Assembly: GCA_001462255.1 (NCBI GenBank)
Contig: LIUJ01000198.1
Coordinates: 1,167-8,537 of the forward strand
Direction: 5' to 3'
DNA from: Fibrobacteria bacterium GUT77
Lineage (GTDB): Bacteria > Fibrobacterota > Chitinivibrionia > Chitinivibrionales > Chitinispirillaceae
Length of the DNA stretch: 7,371 bases
In this document: piece after piece, positions 1-6,412 of the stretch
How the letters are laid out: each line of letters starts with the position of its first letter
How positions within the stretch are numbered: the stretch's first letter is position 1
Notes under the pieces: generated by a model
Seen by the model: only the letters and a program-made list of their open reading frames with translations
Database searches by the model: none
Told to the model about the DNA's origin: nothing
Program-made: the position numbers and the translations under genes

Positions 1-783
1 AATTGGGGCGGCGCCTTTGTCGGCATATCCAAAGACCGCTTCCAAAGCGGCGCCGTCCCGCACTACGTGTACAAGGGGCGGCAAGGCGAGTTTAGCGCTA
101 CTGCGTACAAGCGCTTGAATTTCCCGCTTACGGTAACGGGCAAAACCGTAGGCAGTCTTACCGTTTGGGTTGCCGCGAACGCCGATGTGAGCGAGGGGAG
201 GATCAGGTATTTGCGCATCCTAACGGCCTTCATATCGCCCGTCGTAGAACACGTTTACCGTGATTTGCGGACGCGCTTTCAGGCAAAGACCGATAATTTG
301 ACGGGCATAGCGAACCACCGGTACTTTTACGAGGCGTTGGAGCGCGAGATTGCCAGGGCCAACCGCAAAAAGAGCGCCTTCACCCTGCTCCTTGCCGACA
401 TAGACGATTTTAAGGCGATAAACGATGCCTACGGCCACCGAGTGGGCGACGCGGTGATAGTTGATTTGGCAAAGCGCGTAGCCGAAAACGTTCGTGTCGG
501 CGACGTGGTGGCGCGCTACGGCGGAGGGGAGTTCGGCGTCATCCTCCCCGAATCGGAGCCGACCGGGGCGCTGGCCCTGTCAAACCGCATCCGCGAATCG
601 ATATTCGATAACCCGTACGTCGACGCGCAAAACAAAATTCCATACACGGCGAGTTTCGGTTTGGCCTACTACGACGGAAACAACCCGATGGGAAAGGATG
701 AGCTTATGCTGATGGCCGACCAAGCGCTTTACAAGTCCAAATCGGAGGGGAAAAACAGAGTAACCGTTGCTGGATTAGGGTGA
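1..783 (+). CDS. GAF-GGDEF protein, 5' partial, degenerate GGGEF active site
   Basis: The reading frame is open from base 1, so the gene begins upstream; the GTG at 67 is only an internal codon. About 260 residues are visible. Codons 1 to about 88 look like the end of a GAF-type sensor domain (beta strands, then a helix leading out). A GGDEF domain follows from DNLTG (codons 98-102) to near the C-terminus. It keeps the DIDDFK metal and nucleotide motif (D133, I134), N141 and D150, and the RVGD inhibitory site (codons 165-168, five residues before the signature). The signature is GGGEF (codons 174-178): the acidic third residue, matching Glu370 of PleD, is Gly176. Diguanylate cyclases make cyclic di-GMP from two GTP and need this residue for metal binding, so I infer weak or no catalysis and a possible role as a c-di-GMP or GTP sensor. 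No EAL domain follows. holA starts 43 bases downstream. Confidence 0.9.
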   Translation, partial: NWGGAFVGISKDRFQSGAVPHYVYKGRQGEFSATAYKRLNFPLTVTGKTVGSLTVWVAANADVSEGRIRYLRILTAFISPVVEHVYRDLRTRFQAKTDNLTGIANHRYFYEALEREIARANRKKSAFTLLLADIDDFKAINDAYGHRVGDAVIVDLAKRVAENVRVGDVVARYGGGEFGVILPESEPTGALALSNRIRESIFDNPYVDAQNKIPYTASFGLAYYDGNNPMGKDELMLMADQALYKSKSEGKNRVTVAGLG

Positions 784-811
784 TGGAGTTTGGAAGGATT
801 TATTAAGATTA

Positions 812-817
812 AAAGGG
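812..817 (+). promoter_or_regulatory. Ribosome binding site of holA
   Basis: AAAGGG lies nine bases before the ATG at 827. It supports that start over later in-frame codons. The only other purine-rich stretch in this 43-base gap (TGGAAGGA, around 791-798) is too far upstream. No convincing promoter or terminator is visible in the gap, so holA may be read through from the GGDEF gene. Confidence 0.5.
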
Positions 818-826
818 TAAAAGACT

Positions 827-1906
827 ATGAAAACGACAAAAAAAACAAATATTCCGAGGGTGACGATTGTTACCGGCGACGACCCGTTCGCTATGGATAT
901 TTCCAAGGATAAATACTTGGAGACGATTAGAGACGCGCACGGTCGGTACACGCTTGAGAGCTTTGATTCGGCCAATGAGCGTATAGGCGATTTTACCGCC
1001 CGCGCCATGACCGCCTCGCTCTTCCAAGAGATTCGCGTCTACTGCGTCCTGCATGCCCAGTCGCTTAGCGATAAGGAGTTGGCGGCGCTTGACGCGGCGC
1101 TGAATTACGAGATACCCGAAGTCTTCATTTTCATCTCCGCCGAAATAGAGAAGAAGAGTACGGTCGAAAAAAAGATAAAGGAAGGTTTACGCCTAAAAGA
1201 ACGCGCCAAAGACGACACGGTGTCCGTTCAGGACGTTTCCAAACCCAAAGATTATCAGATTGCGAAGCTTATTGCCGAACGCGTTCCCATACTATACGAC
1301 AGGCGTATAGGTATGCCCGAAGCGCAATTGCTGGCCGATACGGTCGAGTACGATCTTATCTACACCGAGTTGCAAAAGATAGACATGGCGTTACCACCGG
1401 GCGCCGGAATAGACAGAAAGATAATTTTAGAGATAACCGGCGCTACGCGTACGATGACGGTATACGAGTTGGCCGCCGCCTTAGGCAAGAGGGACCTCCC
1501 GGCCGCCCTGCGGGTCTTAGACTCACTGCTCACCTCAAACCTATACGCGCCGTTGGTTGTTTCCGCCGTATTCAAACACTTTTGGTCGATACTTAAGATA
1601 AAAAAATTTCTACAAAAGAACCCCGCCTTGTTGAAACGGTACAACGGCGGATACGAGACCCAAACCGACGCCGCTTGCGAAATAGGCATAGCCGGCGGTC
1701 TAATTACGGAAAAAACCAAAAATCGCGTCTATCCGGTGATGATACTGTCCGGCATAGTACCCCAGTCCCAAAATTTCAGCGAGCAAGGTTTGATAAACAT
1801 CATCAAGTTATTACAAAAATACGACGTAGGCGTAAAAACCGGCAAAGCGTACGCGGACACCGTTAGCTTGCAGATGTTGTGTTATAGGATAATCAGGACA
1901 AGGTGA
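827..1906 (+). CDS. holA: DNA polymerase III delta subunit (HolA family)
   Basis: Predicted clamp-loader delta subunit, which opens the beta sliding clamp during loading on primed DNA in the cytoplasm. The 359 residues are close to the usual family length of about 330-350. The N-terminus has the family pattern of a strand, a GDDPF turn (residues 17-21; compare GxDxF in relatives) and a following helix. A segment around residues 70-140 (SLFQEIRVYCV, then EVFIFISAEIEKKS) matches the delta AAA+-like fold, in which a partner strand precedes the PEVFIFIS strand. The C-terminal part (about 235-355: ELAAALGKRDLPAALRVLDSLL, then SAVFKHFWSILKIKKFL) matches the helical collar domain. As is normal for delta, no functional Walker A motif is seen. 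An A8 run (838-845) falls in codons 4-7. The stop is 11 bases before the preferred truA start. The family call rests on pattern recognition of a divergent sequence. Confidence 0.85.
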   Translation: MKTTKKTNIPRVTIVTGDDPFAMDISKDKYLETIRDAHGRYTLESFDSANERIGDFTARAMTASLFQEIRVYCVLHAQSLSDKELAALDAALNYEIPEVFIFISAEIEKKSTVEKKIKEGLRLKERAKDDTVSVQDVSKPKDYQIAKLIAERVPILYDRRIGMPEAQLLADTVEYDLIYTELQKIDMALPPGAGIDRKIILEITGATRTMTVYELAAALGKRDLPAALRVLDSLLTSNLYAPLVVSAVFKHFWSILKIKKFLQKNPALLKRYNGGYETQTDAACEIGIAGGLITEKTKNRVYPVMILSGIVPQSQNFSEQGLINIIKLLQKYDVGVKTGKAYADTVSLQMLCYRIIRTR

Positions 1907-1917
1907 TTGGGATTGAT

Positions 1918-2670
1918 ATGAGATACTTTTTTAGAGTGGAATACGACGGTACCCGCTTCCACGGCTGGCAAAACCAGCCTAACGGCGTCAGCGTCCAGCA
2001 ACTCATAGAAGAGGCGCTGACCGTGGCTCTCCGCGCCCCATGCCCCATAGTAGGCGCCGGACGCACCGACGCCGGCGTGCACGCCCGTGCCCAGGGCGCC
2101 CACTTCGACGCGCCGCCCGACGCGGCCGACATAGACACCGAGCGCCTGACCGTCTCGCTCAACGCCCTGCTGCCTCCGGACATCGCCGTTTACGGCATGG
2201 TTCCTGTGCGTTCCGACTTTCACGCCCGTTATTCGGCCGCTTCCAGGCGGTACATATATTATTTTTCCGATAGAAAGAGTCCGCTCCGCTACAAGAGGGT
2301 GTGGATGCTTTATTACCCCGTAGACTGGGAGCGCGTGGCGTTGGAGGTTAAGCACATAGTGGGGCGGCACGATTTTACGGCGTTTTGTTCCTCCGGCGCC
2401 GATTCGGACGACAAGGAGTGCGACGTGTCGTTTGCCGCGTTGTCCCGCGACGAATTCGGCGTGAGGACGTTTACCATAGAGGCCGACCGTTTTATCTACA
2501 AAATGGTACGTTCGCTGGTCGGCACGCTCGTCGACATCGGGCGCGGTCGGTTGGATACGGCTATGGACACGATAATCGCCTCGCGGGATAGGGGAATGGT
2601 CGGTGAGACCGCTCCGGCCTGCGGGCTTGTTTTGGAGTGGGTGGGATACCCGCCCGTGGAGCGAGTATGA
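1918..2670 (+). CDS. truA: tRNA pseudouridine(38-40) synthase TruA
   Basis: Isomerises uridine to pseudouridine at positions 38-40 of the tRNA anticodon arm. The 250-residue protein begins MRYFFRVEYDGTRFHGWQ, the classic TruA opening. It carries the catalytic motif GAGRTDAGVHA with Asp51 as the catalytic aspartate (Asp60 in E. coli). Further family patterns are the RRYIYYF strand, the HDFTAFCSSG segment (GRHDF.AF in relatives) and the DRFIYKMVRSLVGTLVDIGRG block near the C-terminus. I prefer the ATG at 1918 because the protein then starts at the conserved strand. A GTG at 1903 would add five residues, overlap the holA stop and have AGGA four bases upstream, so it cannot be excluded. The stop overlaps the next start (ATGA, 2667-2670), which suggests translational coupling to the protease gene. 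No missing motif is seen. Confidence 0.96.
   Translation: MRYFFRVEYDGTRFHGWQNQPNGVSVQQLIEEALTVALRAPCPIVGAGRTDAGVHARAQGAHFDAPPDAADIDTERLTVSLNALLPPDIAVYGMVPVRSDFHARYSAASRRYIYYFSDRKSPLRYKRVWMLYYPVDWERVALEVKHIVGRHDFTAFCSSGADSDDKECDVSFAALSRDEFGVRTFTIEADRFIYKMVRSLVGTLVDIGRGRLDTAMDTIIASRDRGMVGETAPACGLVLEWVGYPPVERV
2658..2661 (+). promoter_or_regulatory. Ribosome binding site of the protease gene, inside truA
   Basis: GGAG lies five bases before the ATG at 2667, within the last codons of truA. With the ATGA overlap it supports 2667 as the start rather than the upstream in-frame GTG at 2637, which would lengthen the N-terminus by ten residues ahead of the membrane segment. Confidence 0.55.
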
Positions 2671-3902
2671 ACGGTAGGCGAGTTTCCATATCGGTTCTCA
2701 TCATAAGCGCCGTCGTCGCCATGGCGGCGGGGTTGCTTGCGGGCGGCGAGGCCATACGCGTGATCTACGCGGACGACCTGCGAAGCGTAATCGATAAACG
2801 CATCGCCCGCGAGGGTGAGCTGTTGTCGGAACTTGAGAGAATGCGCGGGGATAGCGTATTGCGGGCCGTAGGCAACAATAGGGCCAACGCTATAGTGCAC
2901 GCAACGAGCCGGGTCGCGTCCAGCGTGGTCGGCATCGTCGTAACGCAGATACAGGTGGTGCAAAATCCCTACGCCGGCGACAATTTTTTTGATTTTTTCT
3001 TCGGCCCGAATCTCAACCCGCAACGCTACCGCAGCATAGAGAACATCGGATCGGGGTTTGTTATAAACGCCGACGGAATGATCATGACCAACTACCACGT
3101 GGTAAAAAACGCCTCGCGCCTCTACGTCAACTTTCCCGACGGTTCCCGCGTGGATGGAAAGATCGTGGGCGTTGACGAAAAATCCGACATCGCCGTAGTC
3201 TCGGCGAAGGGCGGCGGCTACACTCCGGCGGCGCTCGGCAACTCCGACAATTGCCTGATAGGAGAGTGGAGCATCGCCTTAGGCAATCCGTTCCTAAACT
3301 TCATAAACGACGCCCGCCCCACGGTGACGGTTGGCGTGATAAGCGCCCTAAACCGCAACTTCGCGCCCTCGGAGGGCGTCTATTATCAGGGTATGATACA
3401 AACCGACGCCTCTATAAATTCCGGCAACTCCGGCGGCCCCTTGGTCAACGCCATGGGCGAGGTCATAGGCATAAACTCGTTCATCTACACCGGTAGCGCG
3501 GCCAATACCGGATCGATAGGGATAGGCTTCGCCATCCCCATAAACAGGGCGCAACGCGTGGCAAGGGAGCTTATCGCCCACGGAAGCAGAAGACCGGTGT
3601 GGACGGGCATAACGGTGCAAGACATAAACCGCACCGTTGCCTCGGCGCTGAACTACAAAAACGCCGAGGGAGTGGTGGTGGTTGGGGTGAAGCCGAACGG
3701 CCCCGGAGAGTCGGCGGGGATCAGACAGGGCGACGTCATACACAAAATATGCGACAGACGGATAATGAGCAGCGCGGATTTGGACGGATTCTTTATAGAC
3801 TATTTCGTTGACGATACCGTTGACATAAAGGTTATAAGGAACGGTAAGCCGGTTACGGCGGAGTTGGTGTTGAAAGAGTATCCTAAAAGCGGGAAGAAGT
3901 GA
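2667..3902 (+). CDS. DegS/HtrA-like membrane-anchored serine protease with one PDZ domain
   Basis: Trypsin-like HtrA-family protease of 411 residues. The N-terminus (MNGRRVSISVLIISAVVAMAA) has arginines followed by a hydrophobic segment at about 6-26, with no clear cleavage site, so I read it as an anchor holding the protein on the periplasmic face. A charged, probably coiled-coil stretch follows (about 36-65). The protease domain runs from about 75 to 300 with the full triad: His144 in TNYHVV, Asp174 in KSDIAVV and Ser255 in GNSGGP. The Phe-rich segment NFFDFFFGP (106-114) sits where HtrA proteins carry the LA loop. One PDZ domain (about 305-400) includes GESAGIRQGDVI. An anchor plus a single PDZ is the DegS or HtrA2 arrangement rather than the two-PDZ DegP type. 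By family it would act in envelope protein quality control or stress signalling, but no anti-sigma factor gene is nearby. It overlaps truA and is followed by an 89-base gap. Confidence 0.94.
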   Translation: MNGRRVSISVLIISAVVAMAAGLLAGGEAIRVIYADDLRSVIDKRIAREGELLSELERMRGDSVLRAVGNNRANAIVHATSRVASSVVGIVVTQIQVVQNPYAGDNFFDFFFGPNLNPQRYRSIENIGSGFVINADGMIMTNYHVVKNASRLYVNFPDGSRVDGKIVGVDEKSDIAVVSAKGGGYTPAALGNSDNCLIGEWSIALGNPFLNFINDARPTVTVGVISALNRNFAPSEGVYYQGMIQTDASINSGNSGGPLVNAMGEVIGINSFIYTGSAANTGSIGIGFAIPINRAQRVARELIAHGSRRPVWTGITVQDINRTVASALNYKNAEGVVVVGVKPNGPGESAGIRQGDVIHKICDRRIMSSADLDGFFIDYFVDDTVDIKVIRNGKPVTAELVLKEYPKSGKK

Positions 3903-3940
3903 TATTGCGTTTATTGCGCGGCATAATGTATATTTGTATG

Positions 3941-3968
3941 TTAATACGACAATGATAACGGTTATCAT
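3941..3968 (+). promoter_or_regulatory. Candidate sigma-70-type promoter for the DUF4321-gatA unit
   Basis: TTAATA (3941-3946), 16 bases of spacer, then TATCAT (3963-3968, five of six matches to TATAAT). This would start transcription near 3975, leaving a short leader before the ATG at 3992. A weaker alternative is TTGCGC (3914-3919), 17 bases, TATGTT (3937-3942). This is the only inter-gene gap in the window large and AT-rich enough to hold a promoter. The assignment is by eye only. Confidence 0.35.
3952..3968. promoter_or_regulatory. 17-base perfect palindrome resembling a Fur-family operator
   Basis: ATGATAAC-G-GTTATCAT has eight-base arms around one central base. Its inner 15 bases, TGATAACGGTTATCA, match the 7-1-7 Fur consensus TGATAATNATTATCA at 12 of 14 defined positions. 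It overlaps the spacer and -10 of the candidate promoter, which is a typical repressor position. The stem has only two GC pairs per arm and no T run follows, so it is a poor terminator. The identity of the regulator is inferred; another dimeric repressor could bind such a site. Confidence 0.5.
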
Positions 3969-3977
3969 AAAAAAACG

Positions 3978-3983
3978 AAAGGA
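3978..3983 (+). promoter_or_regulatory. Ribosome binding site of the DUF4321-like gene
   Basis: AAAGGA lies eight bases before the ATG at 3992. It fixes the start of this short gene and supports its being translated. Confidence 0.6.
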
Positions 3984-3991
3984 TATACGGT

Positions 3992-4303
3992 ATGGCTCCT
4001 CCGCTAAAGGACAGAAAGTTAGGAACGTTGGTTTTGATTGTGCTTTTGGGTATCATTATGGGCGCGTTTATGAGCGCGCTTGTGGAAAAACTACCCGGCG
4101 GCGAAAATGTGGTCAAGACATTTTTCACGTATCCGGTGGAGTTTGGATTGGGTGAGGCAAAGGACGGTTGCCCTGGGAGTTATCATCCGATCCCAATAAA
4201 TCTTATAGCCATAAAGTTTCAGTTCGGTATCCAATTTAAGTTCACCATGCTGTCGATAATAGGGGTGTTCCTTAGCCTCTACTTCTTCAGGTGGTATAGG
4301 TAA
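3992..4303 (+). CDS. Small two-helix membrane protein, DUF4321-like
   Basis: Protein of 103 residues. A basic N-terminus (MAPPLKDRK) leads into a glycine-containing membrane helix (about 10-33, LGTLVLIVLLGIIMGAFMSAL). A soluble middle with one cysteine follows (CPGSYH, about residues 59-64). A second membrane helix sits near the C-terminus (about 83-100), preceded by IAIKFQFGIQFKF and ended by FRWYR. The LGxxxGxxxxxxLxxxLP pattern, the beta-like FxFGxxFKxxxxSIIG stretch and the terminal helix match my recollection of DUF4321, a family of unknown function of about 80-110 residues. Both termini probably face the same side of the membrane. The clear ribosome site and position nine bases before gatA support a real, co-transcribed gene. 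No catalytic motif is visible and I assign no function. Confidence 0.82.
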   Translation: MAPPLKDRKLGTLVLIVLLGIIMGAFMSALVEKLPGGENVVKTFFTYPVEFGLGEAKDGCPGSYHPIPINLIAIKFQFGIQFKFTMLSIIGVFLSLYFFRWYR

Positions 4304-4312
4304 CGGAATAAT

Positions 4313-5746
4313 ATGGCGTTTTTCGACAAACCGATATCGGATGTTGTCCGCGATGTCCGCTCCGGCGACGTGAGCGCCCGTAGCCTTTGCGCCCGCGCGC
4401 TTGAGTCGGTTGAGGGACGGGGGCGGGAGCTCAACGCTTTTATCTCCGTTTGCGGCGATTCGGCGTTAAAGAGGGCGGATGAAATAGACGCATTGTCCAC
4501 TAACGCTAAAAAGGATATGCCGCTCTGCGGTATCCCCATCGCGATTAAGGACAATATTTGTACGGAGGGGGTAAAAACCACCTGCGCCTCGCGTATCCTC
4601 GAAAACTTTGTCCCCCCATATAGCGCTACGGTCGTGGAGGCGCTCACGAGAGCGGGAGCCGTGGTGGTCGGGAAGACCAATTTGGACGAGTTTGCCATGG
4701 GGTCGTCCAACGAGACCTCTCATTTTGGGCCGGTTAGGAATCCTCACGATCCCAAGAAGATCCCCGGCGGTTCGAGCGGCGGCAGCGCTGCGGCGGTGGG
4801 GGCGGGGATTGTTCCGGCGGCGCTCGGAACGGATACCGGCGGATCTATCCGTCAGCCCAGTAGCCACTGCGGTACGGTGGGGCTAAAGCCGACATACGGG
4901 CGGGTGTCGCGGTACGGGGCGGTCGCTTATGCCTCCTCGCTCGACCAAATAGGCCCTATAGCCTCTAATGTGCGCGACATAGGATTGTTGCTGTCGTTGA
5001 TATCCGTGCCGGACAAACACGATTCAACCTGCGCCGGACGGCAGTTTATTGATTCCGAAGATCTATACAACGGCGATGTCTCCGGTTTGCGTATAGGGAT
5101 GCCCAAAGAGTATTTCGGGGAGGGTCTGTCCGACGAGACGCGCTCGGCAATAACGCCGGCGGCGGAAGAGCTTAAGCGGCGCGGGGCCTCGGTTGTGGAT
5201 GTTTCGCTCTCAAACGTTAAATACGCCGTCGCCACGTACTATATAATAGCCGCCGCGGAGGCTTCGTCGAACCTGTCGCGATTCAGCGGCGTCGGCTACG
5301 GATTCAGGGCGGACGGGGCGGGGTTTAAGACGGTAGACGATATGTACCGCAAAACAAGGGCGCAAGGTTTTGGGGCGGAGGTAAAGAGGCGGGTGATGCT
5401 TGGGACGTATGTGCTTTCCTCCGGCTACTACGACGCTTACTATATGAAGGCGGCGCGTGTGCGCACATTGATAACGAACGATTTCGAGAGGGCGTTTGAA
5501 AGTTGCGACGCAATCTTAGCCCCGGTCGCCCCGTCGCCGGCGTACGACTTAGGCGATAGCATAAACGACCCGCTGGCCGTCTACCTATCGGATATTTACA
5601 CTGTCTCCGCGAATTTGGCCGGAATACCGGCAATGAGCGTACCGTGCAAAATCCAAAAAGGATCATTACCGGTAGGGGCGCAACTAATGGCCCCTAAATG
5701 GAGAGAGGACATATTGCTTAGGGTAGGGAGCGCGGTTTGTAGATGA
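4313..5746 (+). CDS. gatA: Asp-tRNA(Asn)/Glu-tRNA(Gln) amidotransferase subunit A
   Basis: GatA is the amidase subunit of GatCAB. It releases ammonia from glutamine so that GatB can convert Glu-tRNA(Gln), and in many species Asp-tRNA(Asn), to the correct amidated form. The 477 residues match the family length of about 485. The amidase-signature Lys-cisSer-Ser triad is complete: Lys79 in IAIKDNI, Ser154 in GGSSGGS and the nucleophile Ser178 in GTDTGGSIRQP. These positions are the same as in the Staphylococcus aureus enzyme. KTNLDEFAMGSS (121-132) and GLKPTYGRVSRYG (190-202) are GatA-specific blocks that separate it from other amidases. The end (IPAMSVPC, then LPVGAQLMAP) is also typical. The ATG at 4313 has GGAA four bases upstream. 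gatB and gatC are not in this window. The stop overlaps the next start by ATGA. Confidence 0.97.
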   Translation: MAFFDKPISDVVRDVRSGDVSARSLCARALESVEGRGRELNAFISVCGDSALKRADEIDALSTNAKKDMPLCGIPIAIKDNICTEGVKTTCASRILENFVPPYSATVVEALTRAGAVVVGKTNLDEFAMGSSNETSHFGPVRNPHDPKKIPGGSSGGSAAAVGAGIVPAALGTDTGGSIRQPSSHCGTVGLKPTYGRVSRYGAVAYASSLDQIGPIASNVRDIGLLLSLISVPDKHDSTCAGRQFIDSEDLYNGDVSGLRIGMPKEYFGEGLSDETRSAITPAAEELKRRGASVVDVSLSNVKYAVATYYIIAAAEASSNLSRFSGVGYGFRADGAGFKTVDDMYRKTRAQGFGAEVKRRVMLGTYVLSSGYYDAYYMKAARVRTLITNDFERAFESCDAILAPVAPSPAYDLGDSINDPLAVYLSDIYTVSANLAGIPAMSVPCKIQKGSLPVGAQLMAPKWREDILLRVGSAVCR

Positions 5747-6396
5747 AAATCAACGTTACGGCGATATGTTTGTTATTGTTAATCATAATCGGTTGCACGC
5801 CGTCCGTACGTTATACCCGCGATCAATCGGGCGGTCAACCCAATAATTCGCTAGGCAAACAACAAAAAAGTGCCGACGACGGCGTCGACGGTTCGCAATT
5901 AGGTTGGGAGGAGTCAGGCGGCGCGGCGGAACGTCAATCCGATTGGCTGAACTCGGCGCTCGGCGAGGTCGATCAAGGTCAACCCGAACAAGGTCAACAA
6001 ACTCGGCGTAAAGGTAAGGGCGGTACGGATCAAAAGCGTTTGGAACGAGTGGTCAACTCGTATTTGGGCGTTCCCTATAAGCACGGCGGGACTACGCGGA
6101 GCGGTTTCGATTGTTCGGGTTTCACCGCCGCCGTCTATAACGAGGTCTACGGCATACGACTTAAGCGCACTACCGACGCGATGTGGAAGGAGGGCGTTCC
6201 CGTGTCGCTGTCGGCGGCGCGTCCGGGCGACTTGGTGTTCTTCAAAGGCAGTTCCTTCGGCACGATAGGCCACGTGGGCATATATATGGGGCGAACCCGC
6301 TTCGTACACTCCGCCTCATCGTCGGGGGTAATATACAGCAACCTAAAAGAGACCTACTACGCCAGACGCTTCGTGGGCGTTAGAAGGATGTTTTGA
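5743..6396 (+). CDS. NlpC/P60 family lipoprotein, murein endopeptidase-like
   Basis: Protein of 217 residues, Spr/NlpC-like. The N-terminus is a lipoprotein signal: a short basic start, a hydrophobic core (about 7-16) and the lipobox IIGC with Cys18 as the predicted lipidated residue. Residues 19 to about 95 form a hydrophilic Gln-, Gly- and Ser-rich linker with a small repeat of QGQ (78-80 and 83-85). The catalytic domain (about 98-215) has Cys124 in FDCSGF, His177 in GHVGIYMG and a third polar residue, His189, in RFVHS, plus PGDLVFF (161-167). NlpC/P60 enzymes usually cut the D-Glu to diamino-acid bond in peptidoglycan stem peptides; specificity here is inferred from the family. Thr19 after the lipidated Cys would not be an inner-membrane retention signal by the E. 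coli rule, so the outer membrane is likely. The start overlaps the gatA stop. Confidence 0.94.
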   Translation: MKINVTAICLLLLIIIGCTPSVRYTRDQSGGQPNNSLGKQQKSADDGVDGSQLGWEESGGAAERQSDWLNSALGEVDQGQPEQGQQTRRKGKGGTDQKRLERVVNSYLGVPYKHGGTTRSGFDCSGFTAAVYNEVYGIRLKRTTDAMWKEGVPVSLSAARPGDLVFFKGSSFGTIGHVGIYMGRTRFVHSASSSGVIYSNLKETYYARRFVGVRRMF

Positions 6397-6402
6397 TTAA
6401 AT

Positions 6403-6408
6403 AAAGGA
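6403..6408 (+). promoter_or_regulatory. Ribosome binding site of pheA
   Basis: AAAGGA lies four bases before the ATG at 6413 and seven before the adjacent in-frame ATG at 6416. The spacing slightly favours the second ATG, which would shorten the protein by one Met. Confidence 0.6.
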
Positions 6409-6412
6409 CATC

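Noticed and set aside
46..60. Inverted repeat inside the GGDEF gene (CCGCTT, three bases, AAGCGG around bases 37-52)
   Set aside because: It is a six-base stem within coding sequence, as expected by chance, with no regulatory context.
67..69. GTG as the true start of the GGDEF protein
   Set aside because: The frame is open back to base 1 and the upstream residues continue a GAF-like fold, so the gene is cut by the window edge.
838..845. A8 run in codons 4-7 of holA as a slippage or phase-variation site
   Set aside because: The frame is intact, holA is essential in most bacteria, and a single A8 run gives no evidence of programmed slippage.
1882..3098. Long open frames on the minus strand opposite truA and the start of the protease gene (162 and 200 codons)
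   Set aside because: They lie antisense to clearly recognised genes, show no known motifs and arise from the codon composition of the real genes.
3952..3968. Palindrome as a rho-independent terminator of the protease gene
   Set aside because: The stem has two GC pairs per arm and a run of A, not T, follows; an operator is more consistent with its symmetry and position.
5969..6000. CAAGGTCAA direct repeat in the NlpC/P60 linker
   Set aside because: Only two short copies exist, explained by the Gln/Gly-rich linker coding for repeated QGQ; it is not an independent element.
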